A stretch of DNA of 64,000 nt from Candidatus Cloacimonadota bacterium. GTDB taxonomy: Bacteria > Cloacimonadota > Cloacimonadia > Cloacimonadales > JAIOQZ01. Shown piece by piece: positions 33,601 through 41,438 of this stretch (positions are counted from its first letter, which is position 1; each line of letters starts with the position of its first letter). The notes beneath the pieces were generated by a model. That model had not been told where the DNA came from. It did no database searches and saw only the letters and a program-made list of their open reading frames with translations. The DNA is taken from the NCBI GenBank assembly GCA_021108395.1, contig JAIOQZ010000032.1, forward strand, positions 124,001-188,000. The letters run 5' to 3'. Position numbers and translations under genes: made by a program.

Positions 33601-35037
33601 GATTATGTTCAAATTTCTGATGATGCACTTTGGGATTTTGGCCCAGGAGATTTTACAATTGAATTGTGGGCAAATCCTTCGAATATTTATAATAATGATA
33701 CTTATATTGAAATCGGTCAAGTACCAAATTCTATTTTACTTCGTCAGGAGAATTCGACGACACTTTATATTCAGATTTTTGGGAGTCCGTTCTCATTTCC
33801 TTTTATTCCTTCAATCGGTGAATGGTTTCACCTTACTGTTACTCGTGCTTCTAATCAGTTGAAGGTACTCATAGGAGGAGAACAAATAGGCAATGCAAGT
33901 TGTAATCATAATATTCAAATATCTAATGTAGTAAGAATTGGTTCTTCTGTTCATGCAACCGGGCAATATTTTAATGGCAACATTGATGAAGTTCGTATTT
34001 GGAATATTACTCGCTCTCAAACAGAAGTTCAAACAAATATGCATTTGGAATTAATTGGTGAAGAAATCGGGCTTGTCGGCTACTGGAAATTTAACGAGGG
34101 AACCGGAGGGACAGCTTATGATTCGACTCCTAACGGAAATAACGGTATTCTTACCAATATGAATTTAACAACATGTTGGAGCTTATCAAATCCAAATATC
34201 TCTACTTCTGCTTCAATCCTATTTTTTAATCCATTCGTGGGAACCATCGACGCCGGACGGCTGTCACAGCAGATAGAAATGACCACCGCCGGCGCCGGCC
34301 TCACAGATGGCGTCTATGAAACGGCGGCGGTAATCACGTCCAACGCGCCTGCGCCCGACGACAGCATCGAGATTGCCGTGACCGTGAAGGTTGATTACAC
34401 ACCGCCGCTACAGGTGCAGAGCGTGGCGTTCACCTCGAGCACCGAAGAGGAGATTGTGCTGGACTGGGATGCAAATGCCGTCAGTGACAGCGTTTATCAT
34501 TACAATGTTTACCGCCGCAGACATGACGAACCGGTCTATGTGCTGGCGGGAACTTCGCTGGCGCCTCAATACACCGATACCACTTTCGTGGCCGAGGATA
34601 CACTCTATATCTACTACAAAATAGCCGCGGTTGACTGGGTGGAAAATGAGGGAGCGCAGTCGGACAGCGCTCGCACCTGGCTGGGTGAATTCGCTGTGCC
34701 CCAGAACATCACCTTCGAGTTCATCAACGATTATCAGGATGGCCTGGTTCAGTGGGGCGAAGTTGTAAGGCCTGGAACACCCACATGTTACGTTGTCTAT
34801 CACAGCTACTTCGCCGACTCGGAATTCATCTTTCTCGACATCAGTGATTCAACGGCATATGTTCACGAGAACGTCGGGCTGTTCCAGGAGCACGACAGGA
34901 TGTTCTATCGAGTCACCGCCTTCGGCGGCAGCTTACGAGCGCTCAGATATTTCAGAGAAAACGACATCACGTTCAGCTATGGCGAGTTAGAGAGAATGGT
35001 CGCGGAATTCACTGAGAAGCAGGTGCGCCGACCCTGA
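30664..35037 (+). CDS. Secreted multidomain protein with FN3 domains and three nested LamG domains
   Basis: 1457 residues. Signal peptide (1-18, ...TSTMSA). Domain order: a LamG-like lectin fold (about 20-197), FN3 (about 200-285), then three Ig-like ASH-type units, each apparently interrupted by a LamG/concanavalin domain (inserts about 339-543, 650-859 and 967-1180), then two FN3 domains (about 1245-1440). Scaffold halves repeat: PVNIDVGYGY...LEYSITG before each insert and SGTIPANTSADIQVTID...SNDPDEP after it. LamG phrases: GLVAYYPFDGNANDESG and VYNRALSETEI. Inserts are AT-rich (28-40% GC in sampled 60-nt rows) while scaffold and flanks are about 58-60%. There is no sorting motif at the C-terminus. 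Probable adhesin or glycan-binding surface protein. Confidence 0.85.
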   Translation: MKTGILCVLIMLTSTMSADVLFYDNFDRADGEVGNDWQFNTPPHLTNSAIVDSVFNISLIATGNASHAFDSLSSGKVYVEYDWKLDTNDWTACIYPVEDMIYLRCDWQGNIAYDETSNFTTPTPVTQINFGQWYELKICYDLDNDTFSFWLDGTQFVTDAPGNTVSFINAFYFLNLNATNFVQQIDDFIVYDDTPPDTPANLTATENIDSIVLDWDAVPEPMFVTYKVYRDITPNPTTEIAEVGPDSTTYVDMVRATQNTDYYYRVKAVGLDGQTSAYSNEVQLVHLLPDISVTGTPVNIDVGYGYTDSTCFTIHNNGNYDLEYSITGVDTTGVDTTGLVAYYPFDGNANDESGHGNNGTAYGATLTSDRFNNDNSAYFFDGVNDYLLVGQSNDFIFDTADFTIDSWFKATNIVNTDPVIFAGATDLCFMLQLSYNSDDPKLALSISNGISPWGVDGFYCEMGSTTILEDTWNHVVLVRSANTFKVYLNSVEDITRYQVIDIPDPYGFRIGIHANTNNPFLGSIDDIHVYNRALSETEIHYLYGVSHHTVSPSSGTIPANTSADIQVTIDASDLEPGVYNDTLFVYSNDPDEPLVNVSVSSTVHPPDIDITGIPVNIDVGYGYIDSTTFNIGNVGDGLLEYSITGMDTTGLVAYYPFDGNANDESGNEHIGSVNGAVLTTDRFENVNKAYEFFGTDEYISVQDNNDFDLFSSIDSKATISTWVKLNVVSGEHTILTHKTTGIDTRWVLGHYSAPGNGIFFAIINAGTISYQLHNLEELNDTDWHHLALVKDGSQYKIFIDGEISFTGTSTATVNANGNLWMGVKCDTWPGDLNGKLDEVKLYNRALSGIEVRALYNQRDFLSNMSVYPTSGILSSNENEDIQITIDATSMNLGTYTDTLKVFSNDPDEDSLSVIVNTTVHPPAISTDIAELEVRLNAGGNTHLDTFDIINSGIGKLEYEICGNDTLKDFGNSLEFDGNGDYVQISDDALWDFGPGDFTIELWANPSNIYNNDTYIEIGQVPNSILLRQENSTTLYIQIFGSPFSFPFIPSIGEWFHLTVTRASNQLKVLIGGEQIGNASCNHNIQISNVVRIGSSVHATGQYFNGNIDEVRIWNITRSQTEVQTNMHLELIGEEIGLVGYWKFNEGTGGTAYDSTPNGNNGILTNMNLTTCWSLSNPNISTSASILFFNPFVGTIDAGRLSQQIEMTTAGAGLTDGVYETAAVITSNAPAPDDSIEIAVTVKVDYTPPLQVQSVAFTSSTEEEIVLDWDANAVSDSVYHYNVYRRRHDEPVYVLAGTSLAPQYTDTTFVAEDTLYIYYKIAAVDWVENEGAQSDSARTWLGEFAVPQNITFEFINDYQDGLVQWGEVVRPGTPTCYVVYHSYFADSEFIFLDISDSTAYVHENVGLFQEHDRMFYRVTAFGGSLRALRYFRENDITFSYGELERMVAEFTEKQVRRP

Positions 35038-35044
35038 ACCTTGA

Positions 35045-35168
35045 ACACCCCATCCCCGGCCCTTCCCCTGCATAGGGGAAGGGGAAAACGAGATAAGACG
35101 TTGTAGCACCACTCTTTACCCTCCCTTATGCAGGGGAGGGTCGTCGGTACTCCGACGGGGTGGGGTGT
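35045..35168. repeat. Nested palindromic element between convergent genes
   Basis: Outer imperfect arms ACACCCCATCCCCG (35045-35058) and CGGGGTGGGGTGT (35156-35168) enclose three hairpins: CCCTTCCCCT/AGGGGAAGGG (35060-35083, loop GCAT), CCCTCCC/GGGAGGG (35119-35140) and CGTCGG/CCGACG (35142-35157). It lies between the stops of the LamG protein and the CheA-like gene and may act as a two-way terminator. Elements of this look are common intergenic repeats; only one copy is in the window. Confidence 0.65.
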
Positions 35169-35183
35169 CTTCGGGACGCCGCC

Positions 35184-37817
35184 CTACAGCACAAAGGCGT
35201 CTGGGTTGAGCACGATGGCCACTTCCTCGTTGCCCAGGATGGCTCCGCCGCTGATGCAGTCGCTGAACTCCTCGAAGCCATTGATGTCCTTGATGACCAC
35301 CTTGCGCGCGCCTAACACCTTATCCACCAGCATGACGATATATCTGTCGCCGACCGAGATGGTTACGCCCACTCCCGATGTCTTCGGCGGGCCAATGTCC
35401 AGCTCTTCCTGTAGACTGAGCAGGGGTGTTACTCTGTCATGGCGCAGTATGCACACGCCACTGCCAGTCACCGTTGTCAGCATGTCGGTGGTGACGTTGA
35501 AGGATTCGCCAATGCTGTCGATGGGCACGATGAAGCGACGTCCACCAGCCTCTAACATCATGCCTTGAACAATTTTCACCGTCACGGCTTTGGGCAGTTG
35601 CAGAGTGATGGTGGTGCCCTTGCCGAGGTCAGTATCAACCAGAATGCGGCCGTTGCCCTTGTCCACGTTCTTCTTCACTACATCCAGCCCAACGCCGCGG
35701 CCACTGATGTCGGTAACCTGCTCTGCGGTGGAAAGTCCGGCGGAAAAGATGAGCATGGCAGCCTGGCGATCAGACATTTTGGCTACTTCATCCTCGGTGT
35801 GCAGTCCGTTGCGCACCGCTTTCGCCCGTATTTTATTCAGGGGGATACCGCCGCCGTCGTCGGAGATTTCCAGGAAGATGTCGTTGTCTGTCTCACGGCA
35901 GAGAATCTTGAGAGTGCCCTGCTCCGGTTTACCCGATTGCACTCGCTTCTCTGGCATTTCGATGCCGTGATCGACAGAATTGCGCACCAGGTGGGCAAAG
36001 GGCCCGTCGAGGATTTCCAGCAGGCTTTTGTCGATAAGGGTCTCGTCGCCCTCGATAATGACCTTCACCTTTTTGCCTTTTGCGCTCGCCACGTCACGCG
36101 CCATTTTCGGCGCTCTCATTGTCAGGTTGCGCATGGGAACCTTTCGCACTTCCAGAATCGATAGTTGCAGGTCGTCGGACAGCTTCTGGAACATCTCCGT
36201 GCTCTTGCGCAGTTCCGAAATCCCGTGAACGTTGCCCACTTCCGCTAGCAACCTGCTCTGCACGTGGGTAAACATTTCACCGATAACCACCAGTTCTCCC
36301 ACGAAGTCCAGAAACGCGTCGATACTGGCCTCGGCGACGCGCATTGTCTTGCCCGACTTGGCCTCACTTCTGGCGGAGTCCGATTTGCTCCTGGCTTCAT
36401 CGACTGATTTCCCGGCTGCGGCCGGTTCATCGTCCTTTTCTCCAGAAGTTGTGATTTCCAGAAGAGGCTTCAGTTTCTCCAGGACAATATCCTTCATGAA
36501 AGATGTGAATCCGGTGGACTCGACAGCGCTTTCATATATTTTCACCAGTTCAGCCGCCGCTGCGCCTATCTTCTCGTCCGCGTTGCCGCTCAGCAGCGTC
36601 AGATGGTTGTACACAATCTCGCACTTGGGGGCAGGCAGCGGGTCGATGAACTCATTCTCGAGTATATTACAGATTTCCCCCAGAGCTTTACCGACGGGAA
36701 TCACCGGCACAGCCGCCGCAGGTGCGGTGGGAACAGCGATGCCCTCTGTCTTTTCCAGCACAAGGTCTTTCAAAAAGTGGCCGAACCCCAGGGCAGGTAC
36801 GGTCTGGTCATACACCTCCAGCAAATCTTTCAGCTCATCCTCCATCTCTGGCAGCGCATCAATCATGGCTTGCAGCGCCTGCCGCACTTCATCTGCCTTT
36901 TCGGGAGGCAACGGTTCGACAAACTCGTCTTTCAGCAGGCGGTTCAGCGTTTCAAGGTGAGCGGCAACATCACTGTCAGTCGGGCCGACCACCGGCATCA
37001 GCGGGTCAAGACGCTCGATGATGAGATCGGCGAGAAACCGAGTAAAGCCCTGCTGCGGCACCGTCGCGGTATAAACTTCTATCATCTCGCTCATGGGGCC
37101 TGCCTGCTCGCTGCCAAGCGCCTGCTCGATCTCGGTCAACAGCTTCAGCGCCTGCTCCGCGTCTGCGGACGGCATGGGCTCACTGAACTTTGCGCTCAAC
37201 AGTCGGTGAAGCTGCTCCACCTGGGGGACAGCCTCGGCAACTCCCGCGTGGTCGGCGTCATCTTCCTGTGTCGGCGCAATTTTGTGCAGCGAGTTTTCGA
37301 TAGAGCCGGCCAGAGTCTCAAGCTCCTGTGGCAGTTGAGCGCGCAATGAGGCGAACTGCTCGAACGCCTGCTTCCAGAGCTGGGCTGTATGTTCCAGAGT
37401 AGTTTCACCGGTTTGACAAACCTCGACCCGGCCGATGAGCTTCTGTAGGGCTTCTTCGTCGGCGACTTCGGAGAGGCTTTCCCGCACACGGCTCAACATC
37501 TCCTTCAGTTTGTCAATGCCTTCGAGCAGAACGTCAATTATTGTCTCATCGATCGATATTTGGCCCATGCGGATAGCTGTCATCAGGTCTTCCAGCACAT
37601 GAGCCAAAGATTTGACCTTGAACAGATTGAAGAATGCCGAGTTGCCCTTGATCGTGTGCACGATGCGGAAAACCTTGTGAATAGCGTCCTCATCGGCGGG
37701 GTTGTCTTCGAGGATAATGAATAGATTGGCCGCTGAGTCCAACAGCTCGTTGCTTTCGTCCACAAACTGCTCGATAACTTCTGGTTCTACTCCGTAATCC
37801 ACAGTCGCGGCGCTCAT
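35184..37817 (-). CDS. CheA-like histidine kinase with Hpt, triplicated unknown module and CheW domain
   Basis: 877 residues. N-terminal Hpt domain with phosphoacceptor His54 (RIVHTIKGNSAFF). Three similar modules of about 75-90 residues follow (about 200-273, 289-361, 378-453); each opens with LL..EF.EPLP and ends with Y...V...GF..FL.D...E. Then come a dimerisation helix pair (about 480-560), a CheA HATPase (LVRNSVDHGIE, DDGGGI, GRGVGLDVV) and a CheW-like domain (about 745-877). The normal CheY-docking P2 domain is not seen; the triplicated modules occupy its place. No chemoreceptor, CheR or CheB is nearby. ATGA overlap with the response regulator gene. Likely the hub of a non-chemotactic relay. 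Confidence 0.88.
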   Translation of the reverse strand: MSAATVDYGVEPEVIEQFVDESNELLDSAANLFIILEDNPADEDAIHKVFRIVHTIKGNSAFFNLFKVKSLAHVLEDLMTAIRMGQISIDETIIDVLLEGIDKLKEMLSRVRESLSEVADEEALQKLIGRVEVCQTGETTLEHTAQLWKQAFEQFASLRAQLPQELETLAGSIENSLHKIAPTQEDDADHAGVAEAVPQVEQLHRLLSAKFSEPMPSADAEQALKLLTEIEQALGSEQAGPMSEMIEVYTATVPQQGFTRFLADLIIERLDPLMPVVGPTDSDVAAHLETLNRLLKDEFVEPLPPEKADEVRQALQAMIDALPEMEDELKDLLEVYDQTVPALGFGHFLKDLVLEKTEGIAVPTAPAAAVPVIPVGKALGEICNILENEFIDPLPAPKCEIVYNHLTLLSGNADEKIGAAAAELVKIYESAVESTGFTSFMKDIVLEKLKPLLEITTSGEKDDEPAAAGKSVDEARSKSDSARSEAKSGKTMRVAEASIDAFLDFVGELVVIGEMFTHVQSRLLAEVGNVHGISELRKSTEMFQKLSDDLQLSILEVRKVPMRNLTMRAPKMARDVASAKGKKVKVIIEGDETLIDKSLLEILDGPFAHLVRNSVDHGIEMPEKRVQSGKPEQGTLKILCRETDNDIFLEISDDGGGIPLNKIRAKAVRNGLHTEDEVAKMSDRQAAMLIFSAGLSTAEQVTDISGRGVGLDVVKKNVDKGNGRILVDTDLGKGTTITLQLPKAVTVKIVQGMMLEAGGRRFIVPIDSIGESFNVTTDMLTTVTGSGVCILRHDRVTPLLSLQEELDIGPPKTSGVGVTISVGDRYIVMLVDKVLGARKVVIKDINGFEEFSDCISGGAILGNEEVAIVLNPDAFVL

Positions 37818-38293
37818 GAGCTCATCCCCGTTAGTTGCTTCAATTTAGACCGCCAGTTATCAATCATTGCGGAGGCCTGGCTCACGGCTGTTTCCAGCTC
37901 GGTGATGTCTTCAATCGGTTTGAACACGCAGGTGTCGGCTCCGTGGCGCATACACGAAAGGATATTCTCCATGGTGACATAGCCGGTTATCATCACCACA
38001 TGTGTCATGGGGTAGTTGCTGCGTACCTGGCGCAAGAGGTCGATGCCGTCCATTTTCGGCATCATGATGTCTGAAATCACCACCTGGAATCTGCGCTTTC
38101 TCATAATCTCGAGCGCCTCCACTCCGTTGGCGGCGGTTTCCACATCGTAGTCGAGAAACCGGAAATGACGCGACAGCGAGTCCCTGATGTCGGCCTCGTC
38201 ATCCACGATCAGCAATCTGGGCATAATTGTATGCGGAGATTTCTCAGTCGTTTCAGTTGACTTCTCGGCTGTTTTTGCTTTGACTCTGGGCAT
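37814..38293 (-). CDS. Stand-alone receiver-domain response regulator
   Basis: 159 residues: a 24-residue Lys/Thr-rich N-terminal extension, then one receiver domain (LLIVDDEAD, phospho-acceptor Asp75 in VVISDIMMPKMDG, conserved Thr in MITGY, Lys in VFKPIE) and a short C-terminal helix; no output domain. CheY-like single receivers pass phosphoryl groups or bind a target protein. GAGGA 6 nt before ATG; starts 7 nt after the receiver-kinase gene and overlaps the CheA-like gene by 4 nt, so it is the middle of a three-gene relay. A second in-frame ATG (MPRLLIV, residue 24) is possible. Confidence 0.9.
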   Translation of the reverse strand: MPRVKAKTAEKSTETTEKSPHTIMPRLLIVDDEADIRDSLSRHFRFLDYDVETAANGVEALEIMRKRRFQVVISDIMMPKMDGIDLLRQVRSNYPMTHVVMITGYVTMENILSCMRHGADTCVFKPIEDITELETAVSQASAMIDNWRSKLKQLTGMSS

Positions 38294-38300
38294 AGTTTCC

Positions 38301-39521
38301 TCATTCCTTCAGCAGCGGCAGGCGGATGATGAACTCCAGCCCTCCGCTTTCAATGTTGTCGGCTACAATCGATCCGTCGTGGTTTTCGATAATAGAGCGA
38401 ACGATTGACAAACCCAACCCCGTGCCTTTGCCCACTGCTTTGGTGGTGAAGAACGGGTCCCATATCTTATCCAGAATGGCTTCGCGCACCCCCGGACCAT
38501 TATCGGTGAGCGTGTAGGTGGCTTCTGAGGCCGATGTGTCCAGTGTGAGCGACAAAGACGGGGTCTCACAGTCGCACATGGCATCGGCGGCGTTTACCAC
38601 CAGGTTCACCAGCACCTGCTCGATTTGCTGCTGATCGCCGTCAATCATCACAGGCGTTTCAGGTTCTATGCGGTCAATGTTCAGTCCGCATTTCTTGATA
38701 GCGTTGCGGCACAGTTCCATCGTGTTTGTAGTTGCATCACGAAGATCAAAAACGGCCTTCTCGATTTTTTCTTTGCGGGAATATGTTTTCAGGCTGTTTG
38801 TGATACGGTGGATGCGAGTCACGCCGTTCTTCATGCCGGCAATCAACGGGGGCATCTCGTTTCTGATGAACTCCACTTTTCGGGTGAAATCACCCTCGTT
38901 GTCCTCAACGGAAAGCAACAGCTTCTCCACTGTCGCCCAGAACAACTCGAGTGTCTGTAGGTTGGAGCTGATGAAGGTCGTGGGATTGTTTATTTCATGG
39001 GCGATCCCGGCCGAGAGTGTGCCCAGCGTGGCCAGTCGGTCGGCGTGGACAAGCTGGTGGGTGCGCTCTTCCACCTGTTGCTGCATCGTGCGGCCAAATT
39101 CATCGAGTTTGCGCCGTATAAGACTCAACTCGAGCATGTTTCGCAGGCGCACTCCCAGCTCGCGCGGGTTGAAGGGCTTGATGATGTAGTCATTAGCCCC
39201 TGCCTCGAAAACGCGCACCAGGGTGTCGGTGGTTTCCATCGCAGTTATGAAAATAACCGGCAGGTTCTGCCATTTTTTCTGCTGTCGCAGTTGCAGGCAG
39301 AATTCATAGCCGTCCAGGTTTGGCATCAGATAATCCAACAGAAGTGCATCAGGGTTGACTTCATCGATCCTGGCAAAGGCGTCCTGGCTGTCTTGAAAGG
39401 CAATGCCGGCATAGCCCAGTTTCTTGACAAAACGCTCGATCAGCGTGAGCGTCGTGATATCGTCATCGACAATCATTACCCTGGCGTTTTTCAGCAGATT
39501 TGATATTTCGTTTTTATCCAT
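38301..39521 (-). CDS. Receiver-first sensor histidine kinase
   Basis: 406 residues: N-terminal receiver (VMIVDDD, Asp63 in ALLLDYLMPNLDG, Lys in IIKPFNP), a coiled-coil linker, HisKA with His175 in AGIAHEINNP, and HATPase_c (DNGPGV, KGTGLGLSI). No membrane span, so cytoplasmic and controlled by phosphorylation of its own receiver. GGGGA 6 nt before ATG. First gene of the three-gene set with the lone receiver and the CheA-like kinase, giving two possible phosphate entry points. Confidence 0.92.
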   Translation of the reverse strand: MDKNEISNLLKNARVMIVDDDITTLTLIERFVKKLGYAGIAFQDSQDAFARIDEVNPDALLLDYLMPNLDGYEFCLQLRQQKKWQNLPVIFITAMETTDTLVRVFEAGANDYIIKPFNPRELGVRLRNMLELSLIRRKLDEFGRTMQQQVEERTHQLVHADRLATLGTLSAGIAHEINNPTTFISSNLQTLELFWATVEKLLLSVEDNEGDFTRKVEFIRNEMPPLIAGMKNGVTRIHRITNSLKTYSRKEKIEKAVFDLRDATTNTMELCRNAIKKCGLNIDRIEPETPVMIDGDQQQIEQVLVNLVVNAADAMCDCETPSLSLTLDTSASEATYTLTDNGPGVREAILDKIWDPFFTTKAVGKGTGLGLSIVRSIIENHDGSIVADNIESGGLEFIIRLPLLKE

Positions 39522-39692
39522 TGAATTCCCCGCGCCCTGATGTGCTTGCTTGATATGAAAAAAATAGGTTGAGATAAGGCTATGTCAAATTCTTAATGGC
39601 CGAGTTTCTGCTTGACGCTTTGCGAACAGCCCGTAAGCTGTTGATAAGAGGTGGCGAACAATGACGATTGCAGCGAGAGAAGGCGGGATTGT

Positions 39693-39992
39693 ATGAGCCT
39701 GCGTGAGAAGGCCGCCAAACTGAAAACGCGCGCCAGGCATGAATTCGCCGTGGCGCGGTGCGTTCTGTTGCACCCCGACACGCCCTGGTGGGCGCGAGCG
39801 TGGCTGCTTGGCGTACTTGCCTACGCGCTCAACCCGCTCGACCTGATTCCCGATTTCATCCCCGTGCTGGGCTATCTCGACGACCTGGTTCTCATTCCGC
39901 TTGGGTTGTGGGTTGCCTGGCGGATGGCGCCGCCACATGTGCAGGCGCAGTGCCGCGCACGAGCGTGGGAGGAAGTGGAGGGGCAGAATTGA
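39693..39992 (+). CDS. DUF1232 (YkvA-like) small membrane protein
   Basis: 99 residues. Hydrophobic core with the DUF1232 hallmark [20 protein letters not shown] (about 47-66), preceded by [15 protein letters not shown]. The family is widespread, membrane-associated and uncharacterised. ATG 39693 is chosen over the GTG at 39651 because the family homology begins there; the Shine-Dalgarno (AAGGCGG) is modest. Stands alone between the divergent kinase gene and the following lipoprotein. Confidence 0.8.
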   Translation: MSLREKAAKLKTRARHEFAVARCVLLHPDTPWWARAWLLGVLAYALNPLDLIPDFIPVLGYLDDLVLIPLGLWVAWRMAPPHVQAQCRARAWEEVEGQN

Positions 39993-40020
39993 TTTCTGCT
40001 CGTTGTGCTTGAAATAATGT

Positions 40021-40049
40021 TTGACATTGTTTTTGTATTCTGGCAAATT
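40021..40049 (+). promoter_or_regulatory. Candidate promoter of lipoprotein gene
   Basis: TTGACA (40021-40026), 17-bp spacer, CAAATT (40044-40049). The ATG at 40075 follows with AAGGAAGG upstream. Confidence 0.35.
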
Positions 40050-40074
40050 AAAAGCTGAACAAGGAAGGAAACAC

Positions 40075-41301
40075 ATGAAAACTCTGATTTACGCATTAGC
40101 CGTCATTGTGGCAGTTTTGATGTTGGGATGCAACAAGAGCACATCACCAGAAACGACTCTCAGAATATTCATTGAAATCTTGCAGAATGGGACATTGCAT
40201 AACACCTATGTTATTACTGAGGAAGATGATGAAAACGTCTATCCCATTATCTATGAATTGCAACAGATTGGTGAACTGGAGATAGATGTATCTCGTTATA
40301 CAGATTACATATCCGGAGATGAGATAAATGTGATATACACTTTTCACTCAATTGCCCGCAAAAACGGTTGCTATTCGAAATTTAACACAATAATTCATTA
40401 TGATACTTTGCGGATAGACTATCAACAGGATTTTGATGAATGCAATGCAAGCTTGAACTGCGGCACTATCAGTGGAACTTATTGGGGATTGCTTCAGGAT
40501 ACCGGATTTTATGTGTGGAAAGACTCCGTTTTTATAGACTCGATTGTTACTGACGATCAGGGGAGATTTGTAACCGACATAGCGGCAGATGATTACATGT
40601 TGACGTATGAGATAGTTCGTGATTTTTACGAGATTGAGTTTCAATTGATCGCAGGTTATTCTGACTACACTGTCCCCATTTCTATTGAAATAGATGCTAA
40701 ACCGAATATCTACCTTTATCCCCAGGCCACCATAGACCTGGACGTAAATATCTCGTTTCCACTCAAAGGCGAAGTCACCACGTCAATACCGCAGTTCCCG
40801 GATGAATGGCAGAATCTGCGCGTTGAACCTGACGGGACAATCAATGGTCAGTTCAACTACCTCTTTTATGAATGCGTTGTGCCTGCTTTCTCTCAGAAAA
40901 CGGCAGGCTGGGTTGTTAAACGGGAGGAACTGGAAGCCTTCTTCATCGACAACCTGCAAGAAACAGGTTTCATTCAAGCCGAGATAGACGACTTCATCGA
41001 GCACTGGATACCGAGGTTGCTGGATGCCGAGTACTACGCCATCTACCCGCAATACAACGAACAGCTCGATCCGCTCATCCGGCTCGAATTCTCGCAGCAA
41101 CCGGACAATGTTTTGAGATTATCTTATTATGTCCAAGAGCTTGACTCGAATGACCTCGAACTGCAAGCGCCCGTGATTCCGCCATTTGAACGCGCCGGTT
41201 TTGCCGTTGCCGAATGGGGATTGATTCGTGCCGACAGATCACTCAACCTGGCTTGTGTACAAAACGGTGAAGGTGCATTTTTCGGGAAAACCACACCTTA
41301 G
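40075..41301 (+). CDS. Lipoprotein of unknown function with a KPxIYLYP domain
   Basis: 408 residues. Lipobox MLGC with Cys19. The N-terminal half (about 25-205) is AT-rich and contains a CarboxypepD_reg-like stretch (GTISGTYWGLLQDTGFYV ... DDQGRFVTDIAADDY). From about residue 213 the composition becomes GC-rich with the phrase KPNIYLYPQATIDLDV and then W(Q)NLRVEPDG...YLFYECVVP, which I recall as a widespread uncharacterised secreted domain. ATG 40075 has AAGGAAGG upstream. Stands alone. The two halves probably have different origins. No function assigned. Confidence 0.75.
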   Translation: MKTLIYALAVIVAVLMLGCNKSTSPETTLRIFIEILQNGTLHNTYVITEEDDENVYPIIYELQQIGELEIDVSRYTDYISGDEINVIYTFHSIARKNGCYSKFNTIIHYDTLRIDYQQDFDECNASLNCGTISGTYWGLLQDTGFYVWKDSVFIDSIVTDDQGRFVTDIAADDYMLTYEIVRDFYEIEFQLIAGYSDYTVPISIEIDAKPNIYLYPQATIDLDVNISFPLKGEVTTSIPQFPDEWQNLRVEPDGTINGQFNYLFYECVVPAFSQKTAGWVVKREELEAFFIDNLQETGFIQAEIDDFIEHWIPRLLDAEYYAIYPQYNEQLDPLIRLEFSQQPDNVLRLSYYVQELDSNDLELQAPVIPPFERAGFAVAEWGLIRADRSLNLACVQNGEGAFFGKTTP

Positions 41302-41438
41302 CCGCGCTGAGCATAAAATCATTTCCTTGACAACTGCGCGCCTAATCGCAACTGTGCAAATACTTTCGCAATACAAGCGCGTTTGGCGTTCCCGCCATCG
41401 TACCTGCATGCGGAAAATCTACATTGCGGGGCTGCTAA

